DNA from: Jackrogersella multiformis
Taxonomy: Eukaryota > Ascomycota > Sordariomycetes > Xylariales > Hypoxylaceae
NCBI GenBank assembly: GCA_902806575.1
Contig: CADCXD010000001.1
Coordinates: 2,046,001 to 2,110,000, forward strand
Direction of reading: 5' to 3'
DNA: 64,000 nucleotides
Within the stretch, counting starts at the first letter, position 1; the number at the start of each line of letters is the position of its first letter. This document shows positions 1-11,771 of this stretch, piece after piece. Position numbers and translations under genes: made by a program. Under the pieces are notes generated by a model that worked only from the letters and a program-made list of their open reading frames with translations, was not told where the DNA came from and ran no database searches.

Positions 1-973
1 CCTCGTGACGGTTAGTCCGCTGGAGAGTCGGTGGGGGAGTGTGGCGTCTCAGTGAGGAGGAGATTATGCCATTGTTTAAAATTTGGTTGCGCTTTAGATA
101 ACTCTGGATTTGGTCCATATATATCCTACATTGCGGTTGCTAGAGTATTCATATTCAGCAACATTTTCATTTCTAAGTATTCGGCACATATTTTATGTTC
201 ATGGTGTTAAGGTACCTATCATAGATGTCGTGGAACGATGCGGTGAGGAGGCTGCTGCGAGCACCCGATATCGCGGCTACATGCATGAAGTCCCGAGGAT
301 GCTTAACCAGCACTCTGGGATAACATCGTGAAACGTTCCGTGTCATCGTGTACACACTAACACACTAATAAGACAACAGTTGATGACTATCTCGAGTGAT
401 ATTTATCAAGACGTATGTGGAGTTGACACTAGTCAAGCCTTGGTCGTGTTAGGAGTGACAACAACGGTGTAGAAGTATTAATACATGACGTCGATAAAAG
501 GGGAAGAGGTGTGAGTTGCTTTTTTCTTGCCGGTAGCCTACTTTGAGGGTACCCTATCCCAACCGATGACAGTCAATCAATTACCGTATCGGGAATTATA
601 TTCAATCCCATCCAATTGGAACCACCTGATCGTCTCCGCCGGTGTATCCTAGCATGTCTGGGCAGCTCTTGGCCCTTTAAATACGACTCTCGCCCCATCG
701 TCAGCGTTTTTTTCTCCCGCTATCATGGCTGATGAGGCTCCAGAAATTACTGTACCTGCTGGAAAAGGAGGGCTGAGTTGTATGTGCGTCGTACGTGCAT
801 CTTCGTGTATATTAGTATTTAAATATCGAACCTCCCTTTCAAACCGATGCTACTTGAGATCTCTCATGTACGGTATCTTCAAGTCTCTTAAGTTTTCTAC
901 TCGTTTAATCATAGTAGATCGTGATTAGATAATCGAAATCCTTTTCATCAGCCGAAATCACAAGTAGACCAAC
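1..973. other. Intergenic, with one possible orphan 5' exon
   Basis: No complete gene is seen. A TTTAAATA element near 675 and a good start context precede an ATG at 725. This frame begins MADEAPEITVPAGKGGLS and meets a consensus GTATGT donor near 780. The only obvious acceptor before the next gene (near 920) leads to a stop after a few residues. It may be a tiny gene, a first exon whose partner has decayed, or chance. The rest holds only short frames. Confidence 0.3.
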
Positions 974-2108
974 ATGCAGCTCCGACAACACCTAGTCTCG
1001 CTCGGCTTCGCCGCCGTTGCTACCGCCCAGGTCTATCAAGGCTTCAACTACGGCTCCACAAACAGCGACGGCTCATGTCGAGGCTATCCCGACTTCAAAG
1101 GCTTCTTCGAGCGTGCCAAGAACCTCCCCGGCACCCAGGGCCACTTCACCGCCGCGCGCCTGTACACGTCGATCCAGTGCGGAACGGCGGCGGATCCGAT
1201 ATCAGCATACCAGGCCGCGATCGACACCGACACGAAGATCCTCGTCGGTCTGTGGGCCAGCGCCGGCCGCGCTGCCTACGAGAATGAACTGAACGCGCTT
1301 ATCGCCGCCGCGAGGCAGCTGGGAACCGCCTTCACCGACCGTGTCATTGGCATCAGTGTGGGGTCTGAGGATTTATACCGCAGCAGCGCTCAGGGACAGG
1401 CCAACAACGCGGGCACCGGTGCCACAGGCGTGGAAATAGAGGGATATATCGGCTGGATGCGAGATTGGCTCCGCGGCACCGCCCTAGAAGGCAAGCCAAT
1501 CGGCCACGTCGATACTTGGTCAGCTTATCCCATTTCCTAAGACTTTCCTTTGGGTAGAAGCGTTTCAGACCACAGGGTATTCGTTGCTAACTGATATCAA
1601 TAGGACCGCCTGGGTTCTGCCTGAGAATGCTGGTGTCGCCGCGTCTGTCGACTTCCTAGGCCACAACTCGTTCCCGTACTTCGAAACAACCAAGGTCAAC
1701 GCCATCGAGCAGGGCGCGGACAACTTCTTTTCGGCCGTTCAGCAGACCGAGCGCATTGCGGCTGGCAAGCCCGTCTTTATCACCGAGACTGGTTGGCCGA
1801 GCGGTGAGTTCTCCTTTAATTCAAAGGCCTTATATCTTACTATTCCTCCTGCTTTCAAGTTTATCGGCCGCCAAGATGAATACCCCTTTTGCTAATACAT
1901 TTGTGATATAGTGGGTCCCCAGCAGCGAGATGCTGTCGCTTCCCTGGAGAACGCAAGGCGCTACTACTCGCAAGTCGGCTGCGCGCTCTTCGGCCAGCGC
2001 ACCATCTTCTGGTACACTCTGGTTGATGCCAACACAGCGCAAACGGATCTCTCGTTTGCCCTCACCCCTATTGACAGCGCTCAGCCCAAATTCGATTTGA
2101 CTTGCTAA
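974..2108 (+). CDS. Secreted GH17 beta-1,3-glucanase/transglucosylase
   Basis: This is a glycoside hydrolase family 17 protein of the Bgl2/Scw4 wall-enzyme type, expected to cleave or rearrange cell-wall beta-1,3-glucan outside the cell. Three exons, 974-1518, 1604-1803 and 1912-2108, join in frame to 313 residues. The introns have GTCAGC and GTGAGT donors; a GCTAAC branch site is visible in the first intron and a GCTAAT one in the second. Residues 1-19 form a signal peptide ending in ATAQ. The acid/base glutamate is E132 in GISVGSEDLYR and the nucleophile is E243 in ITETGWPS, so both catalytic residues are present. Length is normal for the family. There is no GPI tail or Ser/Thr-rich stalk, so the product should be soluble or loosely wall-bound. 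Confidence 0.9.
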
Positions 2109-2385
2109 GCAAGAGGAAACGGACTGTATCTGGATTGTTGTTAACGAAGAACTGAACTGACGTAGACACGTTGCTATAATACACGATATTGCCTTGTTCT
2201 CTTATGACATCTGCTTAAATAAGATGTCTTACGTTGATAAGCGCTAACCTAGATAGTTTCACATAAATACCACATAGAGATAGATTCAATTAGAGCTCAA
2301 GCTGAGTATGTGAACTTTATACGCTTGACTCCTACGATGATATTATAAGAATTTATGTCTTTGTTAAACCTTATGAGAATTTTAC

Positions 2386-3200
2386 TCAGGATTGGGGTTC
2401 TCTCGTCATGAATACCAGCGTTGGCTTTCTTCGTTCAGCAAAGTCTTCTCCGGTATCAAACCGCATCTCCTCAATTTCTGAATGGAAACCGCACTTCTCG
2501 TAGAATCGACGTGCCACTGGAGTTCCCTCTACGACCACCTGGGAAATTGGAGTATTAGTTAGCCGCCTACTAAAGAATGAAGGCAGAAATACTTTAACTC
2601 TCTGCTCATCAGCAACGTTAGTTCCCCACTTGACGAGGGCTGCGCCCGCTCCTAAGCGCTGGTAATCCGGATGAACCGCTAATAATTCGAGAACTGCACC
2701 CAAAACGTTAAACCCGTGAATCTAATCCTTAGTGTTCAGATCTCTTCTACTAGTCCAAACTTACCATGAACCCCCTTACCACCAGAATTATCGATTGCTT
2801 GAGTCCGTGGTTTCACATAGTCCCTCCATAGGCGTGTCATGAACTCGCGGTCGTCCTCATCCGGCCAAGTCTCGAGATTTTCCTCACTTTCGAGCTCCGC
2901 AGACGGGGCCTCCTTCATGAAGGTCCAAATGGCGATGCCAATAATATGGTCTTGAACATCTTGATGAGCATCTTGAGAAGATGGGACAACTGCTTTCAGG
3001 AATGCAGAGTTCTTAGATGTGCGCTTCCATATAGCTAAGCGCTCCGATCCTTGGGCTTGCCCTGAAGGCGTATCGTGGTTTGGAAAATATATATCCACAA
3101 ATGGCGCATTATGATCGAAGGACTTGGAGAGAACCTGAAAGCATGTTGGGATGTCCTCATCAGAAAGAAAAGCGATATTCACTTTGTCTGTCGGCCCCAT
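2386..3200 (-). CDS. GNAT-family N-acetyltransferase
   Basis: A fungal GNAT protein of 229 residues, predicted to move an acetyl group from acetyl-CoA to an unknown amine. Proposed exons on the minus strand are 3200-2765, 2693-2593 and 2538-2386. The second intron is 54 nt, so the frame stays open through it and an unspliced reading looks coding. The acetyl-CoA loop motif is HPDYQRLGAG, and the C-terminal beta-alpha hallmark is VARRFYEKCGF. The first intron acceptor (GCAG ending at 2694) was chosen because it gives VLELLAVHPDY in register. Small fungal GNATs of this type are often near secondary-metabolite or stress genes, but no substrate can be read here. Confidence 0.8.
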
Positions 3201-4270
3201 CGTGACGACGGTCAGTTGGGTGACGTCAAGAAGGATTCAGTACGAGAGGGGATCAAATAGGCGCTGTTTTATACAGAGTACAAAAGTGAGGGGAAAAAAG
3301 GAGAGGTACAGTTCGACATATGGCTGACTGCAGAGTGTCAGCTTACTTTCCAGAAGTACTCCGGTAGCTACCTACCTCGGTTAGGTACCTACTTACCTAG
3401 GTACCTGGTGTATATAGGAGGTATGTATACCCAGTTTCTTACCTGACTTAAATGTATATTTTTTAGAATTAGATTCGTTATACTTTACGAGTTCTTTCCC
3501 TCCTTGTTGGTATTATGTATGCTTTATTTATTCAGAATATTGCTAGCTTGGTGGTTAGTATTATGTTTTAAGTGACTTGCTTGATAATTGAGACCTAGCA
3601 ATATGACATAGGACTTATCTTCGGAGCTGAGCAGCCCAAGGCAGGACGTAGGAAGCCGAGCTTGAATTGACAATATAAGTGCCGCTATACAGACTCCGCT
3701 TATTCTAGTATTAATGCAATTTACGCGAAGATATAAATACTACAGAGAAGAGTATTTCCCAGAAGTCATTATCCAATGGGCTATTGTTTCTTAGGCTACG
3801 AAATCTCCGATCCAACCATCATCCTAAACGAGCAAAGTGGGCATAATTGAAATGTAACTATATATTCAGTATAAATCACTATTATAATAAACGGTGTTGG
3901 AGCATGTCGGCTCAAATGATACTATAATTTTATGTGTTACTCATTGTCTATAAATGTTATACATATGCTATAATCGATGTAATTATGACCAGGAAACTGC
4001 GTACGAACGAACGACTATTGCTTATTTAACCTCATATATGAAATATCCTTATTACATTTCATTATAATACAATAGCGTTTCCCTTAGCCTTAGGTACAGC
4101 TATAGTGTTTTAAGTTTACCACTTTATTCGTATTGTTATTATAAGAAAGCACTAGTTAGGTATGATGACAAAATGCCATCCAGCTTTGGTAGATACAGAA
4201 ACCGAGATTAGAACGACGAAGCTCCAATAATCAATTAATATTGCGTACTTTCATAGTTATCTCATTGGCA
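3201..4270. other. Intergenic, AT-rich
   Basis: About 1.07 kb without a supportable gene. It carries a dense run of the window-wide ACCTAGGTA motif near 3364-3411 and AT-rich DNA from about 3840 to 4260. It holds the promoter of the GNAT gene and the 3' flank of the SDR gene. Confidence 0.5.
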
Positions 4271-5363
4271 TCACGCTTCTAACTCCTTAACGACTTCCTC
4301 GGCTCGTCCAAAGGCCAATTCCGACATGATTTCCTTCCATATGGTCTGACAAATCCTATCAGCGTCTGGTTGGTAGAACAATGGTGCTTTACTGTTGTGA
4401 TATGTATTAGATCCGACGAGGTATCATAACATTGCGATGCAGGATAGCTTACGGTTGAATCTTGCAGTCTTCTAGATACTGCCCATGAGCCTCTGTTCCA
4501 TGATGGACTGCCACATCCGTGAGTGTCCGAGCTTCGACTGAAGGAGAACGACTAAATATTCGTTTTACCAACCATGCGATATTATCATCAACAAAACTCC
4601 CTCCAGAAGCGACTCCGAGGCCAGTACCATAACAAAGACCTGGACTGGGCATCGTAATGAGCACGGCCGAAGGTGGCACACGCTTGGCTAGTTCGGATAC
4701 GAAAAGCTGGCTAAGAAGCTTTGATACACTATAACGCTCGGGCACACCGAAGCTCTCGGGTTGGTCAAGTGCTGGTATAAGAGGTGTAATATTATTTTCT
4801 TTAAATTTGACCCATGAGGCTATGTCTGACGACACAAAAACGAGGCGTCCGGGAGGTTTAGATGGAGACTTGGGTTTTAGTAATGGAAGGAGCAGAATGG
4901 AGAAAAAGGCTGTCGACAAAACGTTAACTTGAATCGTCTGTTCATGACCGGTAGTCGTCGTTAGATGGTACTCATGGTTCATCACACCTGCGTTAAGCAC
5001 GGCGATGTCTAGGCGGTCCAAGATTTTGGCACGTTCCACGAATCTACTTATAGAGTCATATAACTCCAGATCGAGCTTCCAGACATCGATGGTGTCGGGC
5101 TCGACTTGACGACCAGAAATGAGGTTGGCTTTAGCTTCGTGGCCCTTTGACTCGTTTCTCACAGCGAGAATGAGCTTGCTCACATGTAAATCTAGAAGTT
5201 GACGAGCACACTCGAGGCCGATGCCACTATTAGAGCCGGTGATGATGGCCGTCTTGCCGTGGAGGTCTACATCAGTTGGGAGAGATGGGGTAACGAATAA
5301 CTGACGGTGGAGAAAACTACGAAAAGTTGCCCTTTTCTCCGGTGACGTACTGAATTTCTGCAT
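4271..5363 (-). CDS. Short-chain dehydrogenase/reductase, WW-oxidoreductase-like
   Basis: A classical Rossmann SDR of 343 residues, expected to oxidise or reduce a small substrate with NAD(P)H. Exon 1 is 5363-4453 and exon 2 is 4391-4271. The GTAAGC donor and CACAACAG acceptor restore a conserved C-terminal tail ending KELEA, which is lost if the intron is ignored. Motifs seen are TGSNSGIG (42-49, cofactor), NAG (124-126), a serine pair at 178-179, and YSVSK with Y211 and K215. All catalytic residues are intact. The N-terminal lead of about 35 residues and the retinol-dehydrogenase/WWOX-like fold fit the fungal SDRs found around secondary metabolism. The substrate is unknown. The polyketide-synthase-like relic lies 1 kb away, which may or may not be related. 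Confidence 0.88.
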
Positions 5364-6419
5364 GATGATGCGGAATAAAGAAGATATTACCTAGTTACAG
5401 TTAAGCTACAAGCGGACCGTCCCTCTCTAGCATCGATCCCCGTCTGCTCAGTTGAACGATTACAGGCTATATAGGACTTAGTGTAATGCAAGGGTTAATT
5501 TAGGGTGGCTGTTGGAACCAGTGCGGTGCACCCTCCCAGATTTTAGCAAACATCGAAACCAACATTAGAACAAACATACAAGGTATGTAGGTAGGTAGGT
5601 ACCTATGTATACATCTCCACCGGGATGTGTATTTACATGGTAGGTAGTACTTATCAAATAGCGGGGCCTAAACCCGGCACCCGATCGATCGTCCCAGATT
5701 CCCGGGACCGAAACCTGCCCTGCATCCGAAATATATGTGGATCGATTATGTAATCGTCCTAATTTCCCCTTATCTCTACTCTAATCCGCCCTGTCCGCTC
5801 TATTCTACTCTCCACAAGCAATACAACATTCTTAACCTCCATCGATTTTCTTGAGCCACGAAGAGAAGAGGGATGCTGATACTACCATTGTTTACTGCAT
5901 CGAATGGATCTTAAGAGAAAACTTCACCGATTGTCCAATGTGCTAAACAGCCCTCAAGAGGCTCACCTTCACTTACCCGAACGCCGGTCGCAAAACATAC
6001 CGTCCGACACAGACTCTCAGTAGCGAGCAACCATATAAATACGACACGGATATATTCGACAACAGTGAGGTTTAGCGGCAGACCGACATCTATTTACGTA
6101 TTTTCTCACTACCTAGGTAGTCAAGGTGCGGTCATGGCGAATGAACTGCTAGACGTAGATGGGGATGACAAACTCCTAGTCTTCAACGGTTAAAATGGGA
6201 ACCTAACAAGATAATGGAGAGAATCGAGAAGCCCGTTCACTTCAACTCAGCGCTGACTGCTTTAAATCGGACCTCATTCGTCACTTGGAAATCATACACA
6301 ATAAATTTGAGCCAGTATGAAGATTGATGAACAGCATTCTCCATACTCCCCCACGACGCTTAAAAAACAAAACAACGATTTTTTACATAAAAGATTCGCG
6401 GGTCAATTATTCGCTCGCA
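5364..6419. other. Intergenic, no gene seen
   Basis: Only short closed frames are present. A GTAGGTAGGTACCTA run sits at about 5585-5603. This is the likely promoter of the SDR gene plus decayed sequence leading into the polyketide-synthase-like relic. Confidence 0.4.
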
Positions 6420-7840
6420 ACCATGAGCTCAATTGGTTGGGATTGGTCAAATATTAGTCATTGGCCGAGGACTAACTTCATACCTCTTCATGACTTATTA
6501 AGCTACCCTTGGAGCCTTTTCGTAGTGCTCCTTTGGCATGGACCGCGAGCGAGTGTCAAACTGTGTACAGTGGGCCAAGTCAACACATAGGCTACGAGTT
6601 TTTGGTTTCCCTAGCAACAACGGCAGTTGAAACTAGTGAAACACTTCATGTCTTAACCAAATGCCGTCGACATCATGGTAACTCCAGTCATACTAGAGAA
6701 CGACGAAGTGACCAGTGTCACCGAACTACACTCAATGATGTCGCCGCAGAAGCTGTCCGTGGGCCACTGTATCTTCTCGTTGGTATGATTTTAGCATCTC
6801 CTTGTTGGTAGCCGATCAGTCATCTTTGCCTTGGTAGCATCCGAGTGGATGACAATGTGAGTTTCGATGGCTCAACGATAGTTCAGGGAGCAGAAATGGA
6901 AACATGGATTCCTGAGCTATGGTATAAAATGGGTAAGCAAGAGGGTCTATAGTTCGAAGGGGACTTCAAGTTGCTTATCAGCCTGTGTAAGGATAGGTAC
7001 GAAATCGATTGAGGCCTGGGAGCATCTGCACCACCAGGATTTCCCGCAGTGCTGCAACTGACTGTCATGTATTGTGAGGTCCTATCCATTCTATCACGAT
7101 TGATGCGTGTCTGCAAGTCTCAATAGTGGGCGTAACAGTGGGTTAGCTAGACACGCTTAGAACGTATCTATCTGTCTTCATTTCAAAGGTTCTAATTCGG
7201 TCGATAGGCAGGATTGAGCCGAGTAGCGAACCAACTATTTATACACAATCTAGGAAGACTAGATTTTCACCTAGAAAATCGATAACATGTTACGAGGTCC
7301 TAGAGCCGAAGCGCTTGCCGGCTTAATATACGTTTTTCGTTGTATGTATCAACACAGTATGACAGCCTGCTCGATGAAGCACCAACACTACGGCATCCGG
7401 ATCTGCGCGCAGTCTGGAAGCCGGATGCCCTAAGGTTACACAGGACCATCAATTAATACACGATCGAGACCTTCAGGCAGGGTTGCTTTGGTCAGGTTCA
7501 TAGAGATCAACTTGGCACGGTAGGGGTCCTGCTTGATCTCGCAGGATACAAGAACCCAGGAATGCGAGTGTTACTTATTGGTAGTCTTTCAGAAGAGAAC
7601 TAAACCAACTCCGTCAAATATTGAGCACTGACGCGACATTTCTACGGTACTCTTTTTGTCATACTGCTCGACTTGACGTAGCGACGATCGTAGTCATGTT
7701 GTTAAATCAGATACATATAACGAAACCAGGCAACGAAGCGATATGCGCCTCTATGCTGGAAATCGAGTGCGAATTCTTAGCTAACATGGGCGAGAGGAGA
7801 AGAATTTGCTATGGCTTACAGGGTCAGACATATTGAACAA
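6420..7840 (+). pseudogene. Decayed highly reducing polyketide synthase fragment (tentative)
   Basis: Scattered plus-strand pieces in different frames resemble the linker and C-methyltransferase region of fungal highly reducing PKSs. Near 6440 a piece with WDWSNI and FIPLHDLL recalls the WKPDIDF..PLxDL linker. At about 7524-7590 the piece LAGYKNPGMRVLLIG matches the methyltransferase signature L(A/G)HKNPxMRVLEIGAGTG, and in the next frame STDATFLRYSF matches the LST..(F/Y)LRYSFTDIS strand that follows. Further on, NQIHITKP recalls NVLHATK. Stops and frameshifts separate every piece, and the SAM glycine loop is destroyed. No intact domain remains. This is my pattern match from memory, not a search result, and it could be wrong. 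Nothing recognisable of KS, AT, KR or ACP was seen. Confidence 0.35.
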
Positions 7841-8968
7841 TCCTAATCTAGGTCTTTTATTCTCTAGTGGTTTGTCACTCGCATTGATGCTAGAGAAACC
7901 AGTACTCCGCTGATCAATCATGGATACTAGCCATCCCTAAAGCATGGATCTATAGGTTCTCATAGAGAACGTTACTGGGACTTTGCTTCCATCTATGGAA
8001 AGAAACGACAAGGAAATCATCTACTACGATACTCATAAATCGATTAAATGCAGTATACTACCATCGCTTAGCTATAAAGCAAGTCGTTGTTATAGCACTC
8101 AGCTACTTGATTTGACTAGGCCCGTTGGATTCCGGTGCCGGCGTGCTGGGCATAGCGCTGATAAACGTGGCCCAACGTGGCCTAGCAAATTAATGCTGTT
8201 GTCAGGTATGCCACTGTCAGATCGGAATCCAAATGTCAATATATGAGGAATGAGTTTAGTATGCCAGACTTGAACATATTTTCTCCCATAGACCTCTCCG
8301 GTTCTAAAGGTATTGATGCCAAACCAGGCGGTCTCGGGGTTGCTGTTGTAGTTAGCTTAAGAAAGGGGTTAGGGTAAAGAAGAGAAAATCACCTCCCGTA
8401 TAATCAACCGAGAGTTGATTATGAGCAGTATTGAGGTAAAAATTATTCGATTCCAATTATACGATACCTATATTTTGGAACACTTTGATAGCTTACAATA
8501 CTGAACTACAAGTCAATGACTGTTATTATGATTTCATCTCATCCTAGAGCCAATCAAGTCATCAAGTCACTAAGGTCTCTGCAGAATGTGATTTAAGTCA
8601 GTTTATTAATGAACTAGTAGCAAGAGAGAGAGTAACTCCTTTCTCCGAAACACAATCTGAACTAACTACCCTCCGGATTAGAAAGTCATAGTGTAGAAAT
8701 CACACCCCTCCGCGAGTCAATCTTTTTCTCCTTTTCCGCCTACCAAATGATCGTCAGACGCCATGCTAATGCAGCCAAGTTTTGATGCCAGTCTGCCTTT
8801 TTCCATTCATTAACTCCGTGCCAGTGAATCGATCTCGTGAAGCCGTATCATGATAAATAGGAGAAAGGAGTGTCAAGTTGGAGCGTCAAACAACAAAAGG
8901 AGTGAATAATCGATGGTAGATAGTAGGTGCTGGCGTTATGTTACAGCACGATGGTGGGTGCAATCTCC
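7841..8968. other. Non-coding, possible further relic sequence
   Basis: Short frames only. Sequence up to about 8300 may continue the decayed polyketide-synthase-like stretch but shows no piece I can identify. The remainder is the 3' flank of the small heat-shock gene. Confidence 0.3.
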
Positions 8969-9661
8969 TTAGTTAATGAGGATGCGGCGACCCTCGTGCT
9001 TCTTGGCCTTTGGCACCACGACGCTCAGGATGCCGTTCTCGAGCGAGGCGCTGACGCTGTCGGTGTCGACCCGGCTCGGGAGCTGGAAGGTGCGCGAGAA
9101 CTCGCCGACGCTGCGCTCCGAGACCCAGAACTTGTGCTGGGGCTTGGGGGGCTGCTGCTGCTGCTGGTGCTCGGCCACCTCCTTGGACTTGCCGCCGGTC
9201 TCAACGACGGTGGTGGCGGGGGTGGGTGCGCCCTCGGTGTCGTCCTCGACCGTGGGCTGGTGCGCCTTGTCGTGGTGATGCTCCTCCTTCGGGGCGTCGG
9301 CGATGGCGCCGCTCATCTCATCCTGGCCGCTCTTCTCGAGGAGGCCGGCGGTCGGGGGCGTGCCCGAGGTGTAGCTGCGCTCGACGCGGCCGCGGACGAC
9401 GATGGTCTGCGGGTCGGTGAACTCGACGTGCACGTTCTCCTTCTCGATGCCGGGCAGCTCGCCGTGCAGCTCGTAGTGGTTCTCCGTCTCCCTCAGGTCG
9501 AACTTGGGCGTGAAGGTCGGGATGTGGCGCGCGTGGCGGCCCGGCTGCTGCTGCTGGGCTCCGGTCCCGGTGCGGTACTGGTCGAAGTCGTCGATGAGGC
9601 GGAAGAGCCCGGTGAAGTTGGGCTCGGCCGGTGCGTAGAATCGTGGTCCGAACATCGACAT
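8969..9661 (-). CDS. hsp30: Small heat-shock protein, Hsp20/alpha-crystallin, Hsp30 type
   Basis: An ATP-independent holdase chaperone of 230 residues without introns. The start at 9661 (MSMFGPRFYAPAEPNFT) matches the usual N-terminus of fungal Hsp30, including LFRLIDDFD. The open frame runs 44 codons further upstream (ATG at 9793), but that part looks like 5' leader. The alpha-crystallin domain begins near residue 46 (FTPKFDLRETENHYELHGELPG) and ends with LENGILSVVVPKAK near 208-220. It is split by a low-complexity insert (about residues 97-175) rich in E, H, T and Q, with a short polyglutamine run. Such split domains are usual for filamentous-fungus Hsp30. A heat-shock element lies 290 bp upstream of the ATG, which supports heat induction through Hsf1. 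Confidence 0.93.
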   Translation of the reverse strand: MSMFGPRFYAPAEPNFTGLFRLIDDFDQYRTGTGAQQQQPGRHARHIPTFTPKFDLRETENHYELHGELPGIEKENVHVEFTDPQTIVVRGRVERSYTSGTPPTAGLLEKSGQDEMSGAIADAPKEEHHHDKAHQPTVEDDTEGAPTPATTVVETGGKSKEVAEHQQQQQPPKPQHKFWVSERSVGEFSRTFQLPSRVDTDSVSASLENGILSVVVPKAKKHEGRRILIN

Positions 9662-9943
9662 TTTGGCAACGGTGTGGAAGTTGCTGTGTGGGAGTGGAGT
9701 AGTGGTGGTGGTAAGAGTTGGCTTGAAGTATTTGCTGGTGATGTTGATGATTCTGTGCGGTTTTACTCTTAATGTAAGAGCGCGAGTAGACATAAAAGTC
9801 TTGCTTGTTTGCGAGTTGATTGTTTCAATTGCTTTGATTGCGTTGATTGTGTTGATTGTGTTTGATCTGAGGAAAAAGGGAAGTAGGTCTCACGATGCTC
9901 TGACGTTGCCTTAAATAATTTCGAGGTGGTGAAAGGGTGCACC

Positions 9944-9961
9944 TTCTACAATGTTCAGGAA
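9944..9961 (-). promoter_or_regulatory. Heat-shock element upstream of Hsp30
   Basis: Alternating units TTC, CAA, TTC and GAA start at 9944, 9949, 9954 and 9959, an exact 5-bp period. Three units are perfect nTTCn/nGAAn boxes and one has a single mismatch. This is the Hsf1 trimer-binding pattern. It lies about 285-300 bp upstream of the Hsp30 start codon. Confidence 0.6.
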
Positions 9962-11771
9962 ACAGCTATGGAATCACAATTGAATCATCATTGGAGCAAT
10001 CTAAAATAATCTAGAAAGATACAGATGTTTCTATGGTTTACTAATTGCATATTACGAGCTTAGGTCACGATCGTTCTCGTTGTCGGGAATTGACAAGTAA
10101 TCTCACGATAGTACGTGAAGTCGCGAGAATCGACCAGAACATTCTATAACATACCACCACAACATGTCGAATTCTGCTTAGGCCAGCAACACCAATTTTG
10201 GTCAATTGTTTTTTGTTCTCGTTTTCTTATTTCCTTATTTCCTTGACTAAATAAAAATAAAGAGAAACATTCATAATTAATTATATTTAATTATATTTAC
10301 AATTGTTATATGCATAAGTTGAATTAGTGATTGATGTGAATGTGTTTAGTAACAGATGATAGGGGTGATAGGGGGTAACTGTCGGGCTGACGCTGAGGAT
10401 TACGAATGTATTCATTCGCCACATCCAAGTTTCAGGTACATACATTCTAGTGGGCCCATTATGTGGCTAGAAGCTTAGGTTGCTGATCACGGAATTTCTT
10501 CGGCTCATTGATTCTGTAATTGTTGGGGCTGTGGTGGCGGTGCGAGATTGAGGTTGGGCAGGTTGGGGTAATTCAGATTATTCAGCCCTAGCTCATTTCT
10601 AGGTATTTCTATGCTCGCAAGGTGGTCCCTGCTTCTACTGATCATCCAGAGTACGTACACTAGTCCTAATTGTCTTGGCAGGGGACCCATCTTGGCCTTC
10701 CCGGCATCCCGTCGGCACGCCATGACGTCAATCGGCGGCTAGGTCTAACTGAAGTTTGAACTGCGGATATATCCTAATTAATATCTACCTAAGGTAGGTA
10801 CCTAGGTACCTAGCTACATTATATCTACCTTGTAATTTCCCGTATCGCTAAATTTTACCCATCTCCTACTAGAGCTTACGTAGGTGAGGTTGTAGATCGC
10901 GGTTCTAGTGATCCCTGTCGCCCCCGCATGCATGACAGATATGGCAACTACTAGTGTATGTACTATAGTGTAGACTCGAGTGAGCACGTGAATATCAGGA
11001 GTCAGGGGGGGCCCTTAGCTGGCTGGCTGGCTGGATGTATGTATAGAATGCTTGATTACTTGCGATGACGTTGGTCTGCAGTCCGCCTGTTGCGATACGA
11101 CGGTTCTTTTACCTCTTACCACCGAAATGACGCCAGTGGCTACTATTCCGGACGTTGGTCGATGATTCTGGCAAGTCTAGCAGTGCATGTGTCCTATACG
11201 TACCCAACAAGGGTTGTCTCGGTCCATCCGAGGAGGTTGTCTATAGTTATCTTTCGGGGAAATGATAGCCGTGACAGTTTCGGGGAACAATTTACTAGGC
11301 TGCTGAGTTAGGTACCAAAATGCAACAATTATACACCGACACATGCCTACCTACCTCACTAGGTACACACATAACAACATCAACATGCTCGACCAAGTAC
11401 CATCAGCTATCATAGCTACTCCCAAGCAGCTTGGCATTGTTTCCAAACACGTATGCATGGTTCGACAATGACGATAGTGATGCAAATGGCGATTCCGTCG
11501 TGTTTCTTCTTCATTATATCGATACTATAGAGTATTGCAATCATAGCATCGCTGTGGGGCACTATCTATAGTACAATATTTGAAGCGCCAAGCGCCACTT
11601 ATTTTCTTTTCGTAAAAATCAACGCGTATAGACAACGACATGCTGTATAGAACAGCAAAAAAATTTGCTTGCTACGCTCAGCATAGCCAGCCGAGACTAG
11701 TGTAGCTCAACAAATTTGCCACCTCCCTGGCTTTCGGCGGCTCACGCCCATTATACGGGGTGTCGCTATCG
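9962..11771. other. Intergenic, no gene seen
   Basis: About 1.8 kb between the Hsp30 promoter and the end of the YTH gene. It contains AT-rich DNA at 10240-10320, an ACCTAGGTACCTAG run at about 10799-10813, and only short frames. A minus-strand frame at 10505-10723 has no recognisable content. Confidence 0.45.
10136..10145. promoter_or_regulatory. Distal heat-shock half-element
   Basis: The palindrome AGAACATTCT is a perfect head-to-head pair of heat-shock units (nGAAnnTTCn), about 480 bp upstream of the Hsp30 start codon. A further GAA lies at 10127-10129, but it is out of the 5-bp register. It is a weaker candidate than the element at 9944. Confidence 0.35.

Noticed and set aside
3364..3411. 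CRISPR-like or telomere-like repeat from the ACCTAGGT tracts
   Set aside because: The units overlap without spacers, are palindromic and lie in a eukaryotic nuclear context; they are not TTAGGG telomere repeats.
8927..9772. Long plus-strand frame of 281 codons, rich in Leu, Val and Gly
   Set aside because: It is the antisense shadow of the Hsp30 gene; its composition follows from GC-rich codons on the other strand and it has no family resemblance.
9662..9793. 44-residue N-terminal extension of Hsp30 from the ATG at 9793
   Set aside because: Fungal Hsp30 proteins begin at the MSxFxPRFY motif, and the extension is Thr/Lys-rich leader-like sequence directly upstream of it.
11714..11722. Perfect proteasome control element (TTTGCCACC on the plus strand)
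   Set aside because: It lies just past the 3' end of the YTH gene and is not near PRE7 or another proteasome gene start; a 9-mer can occur by chance.
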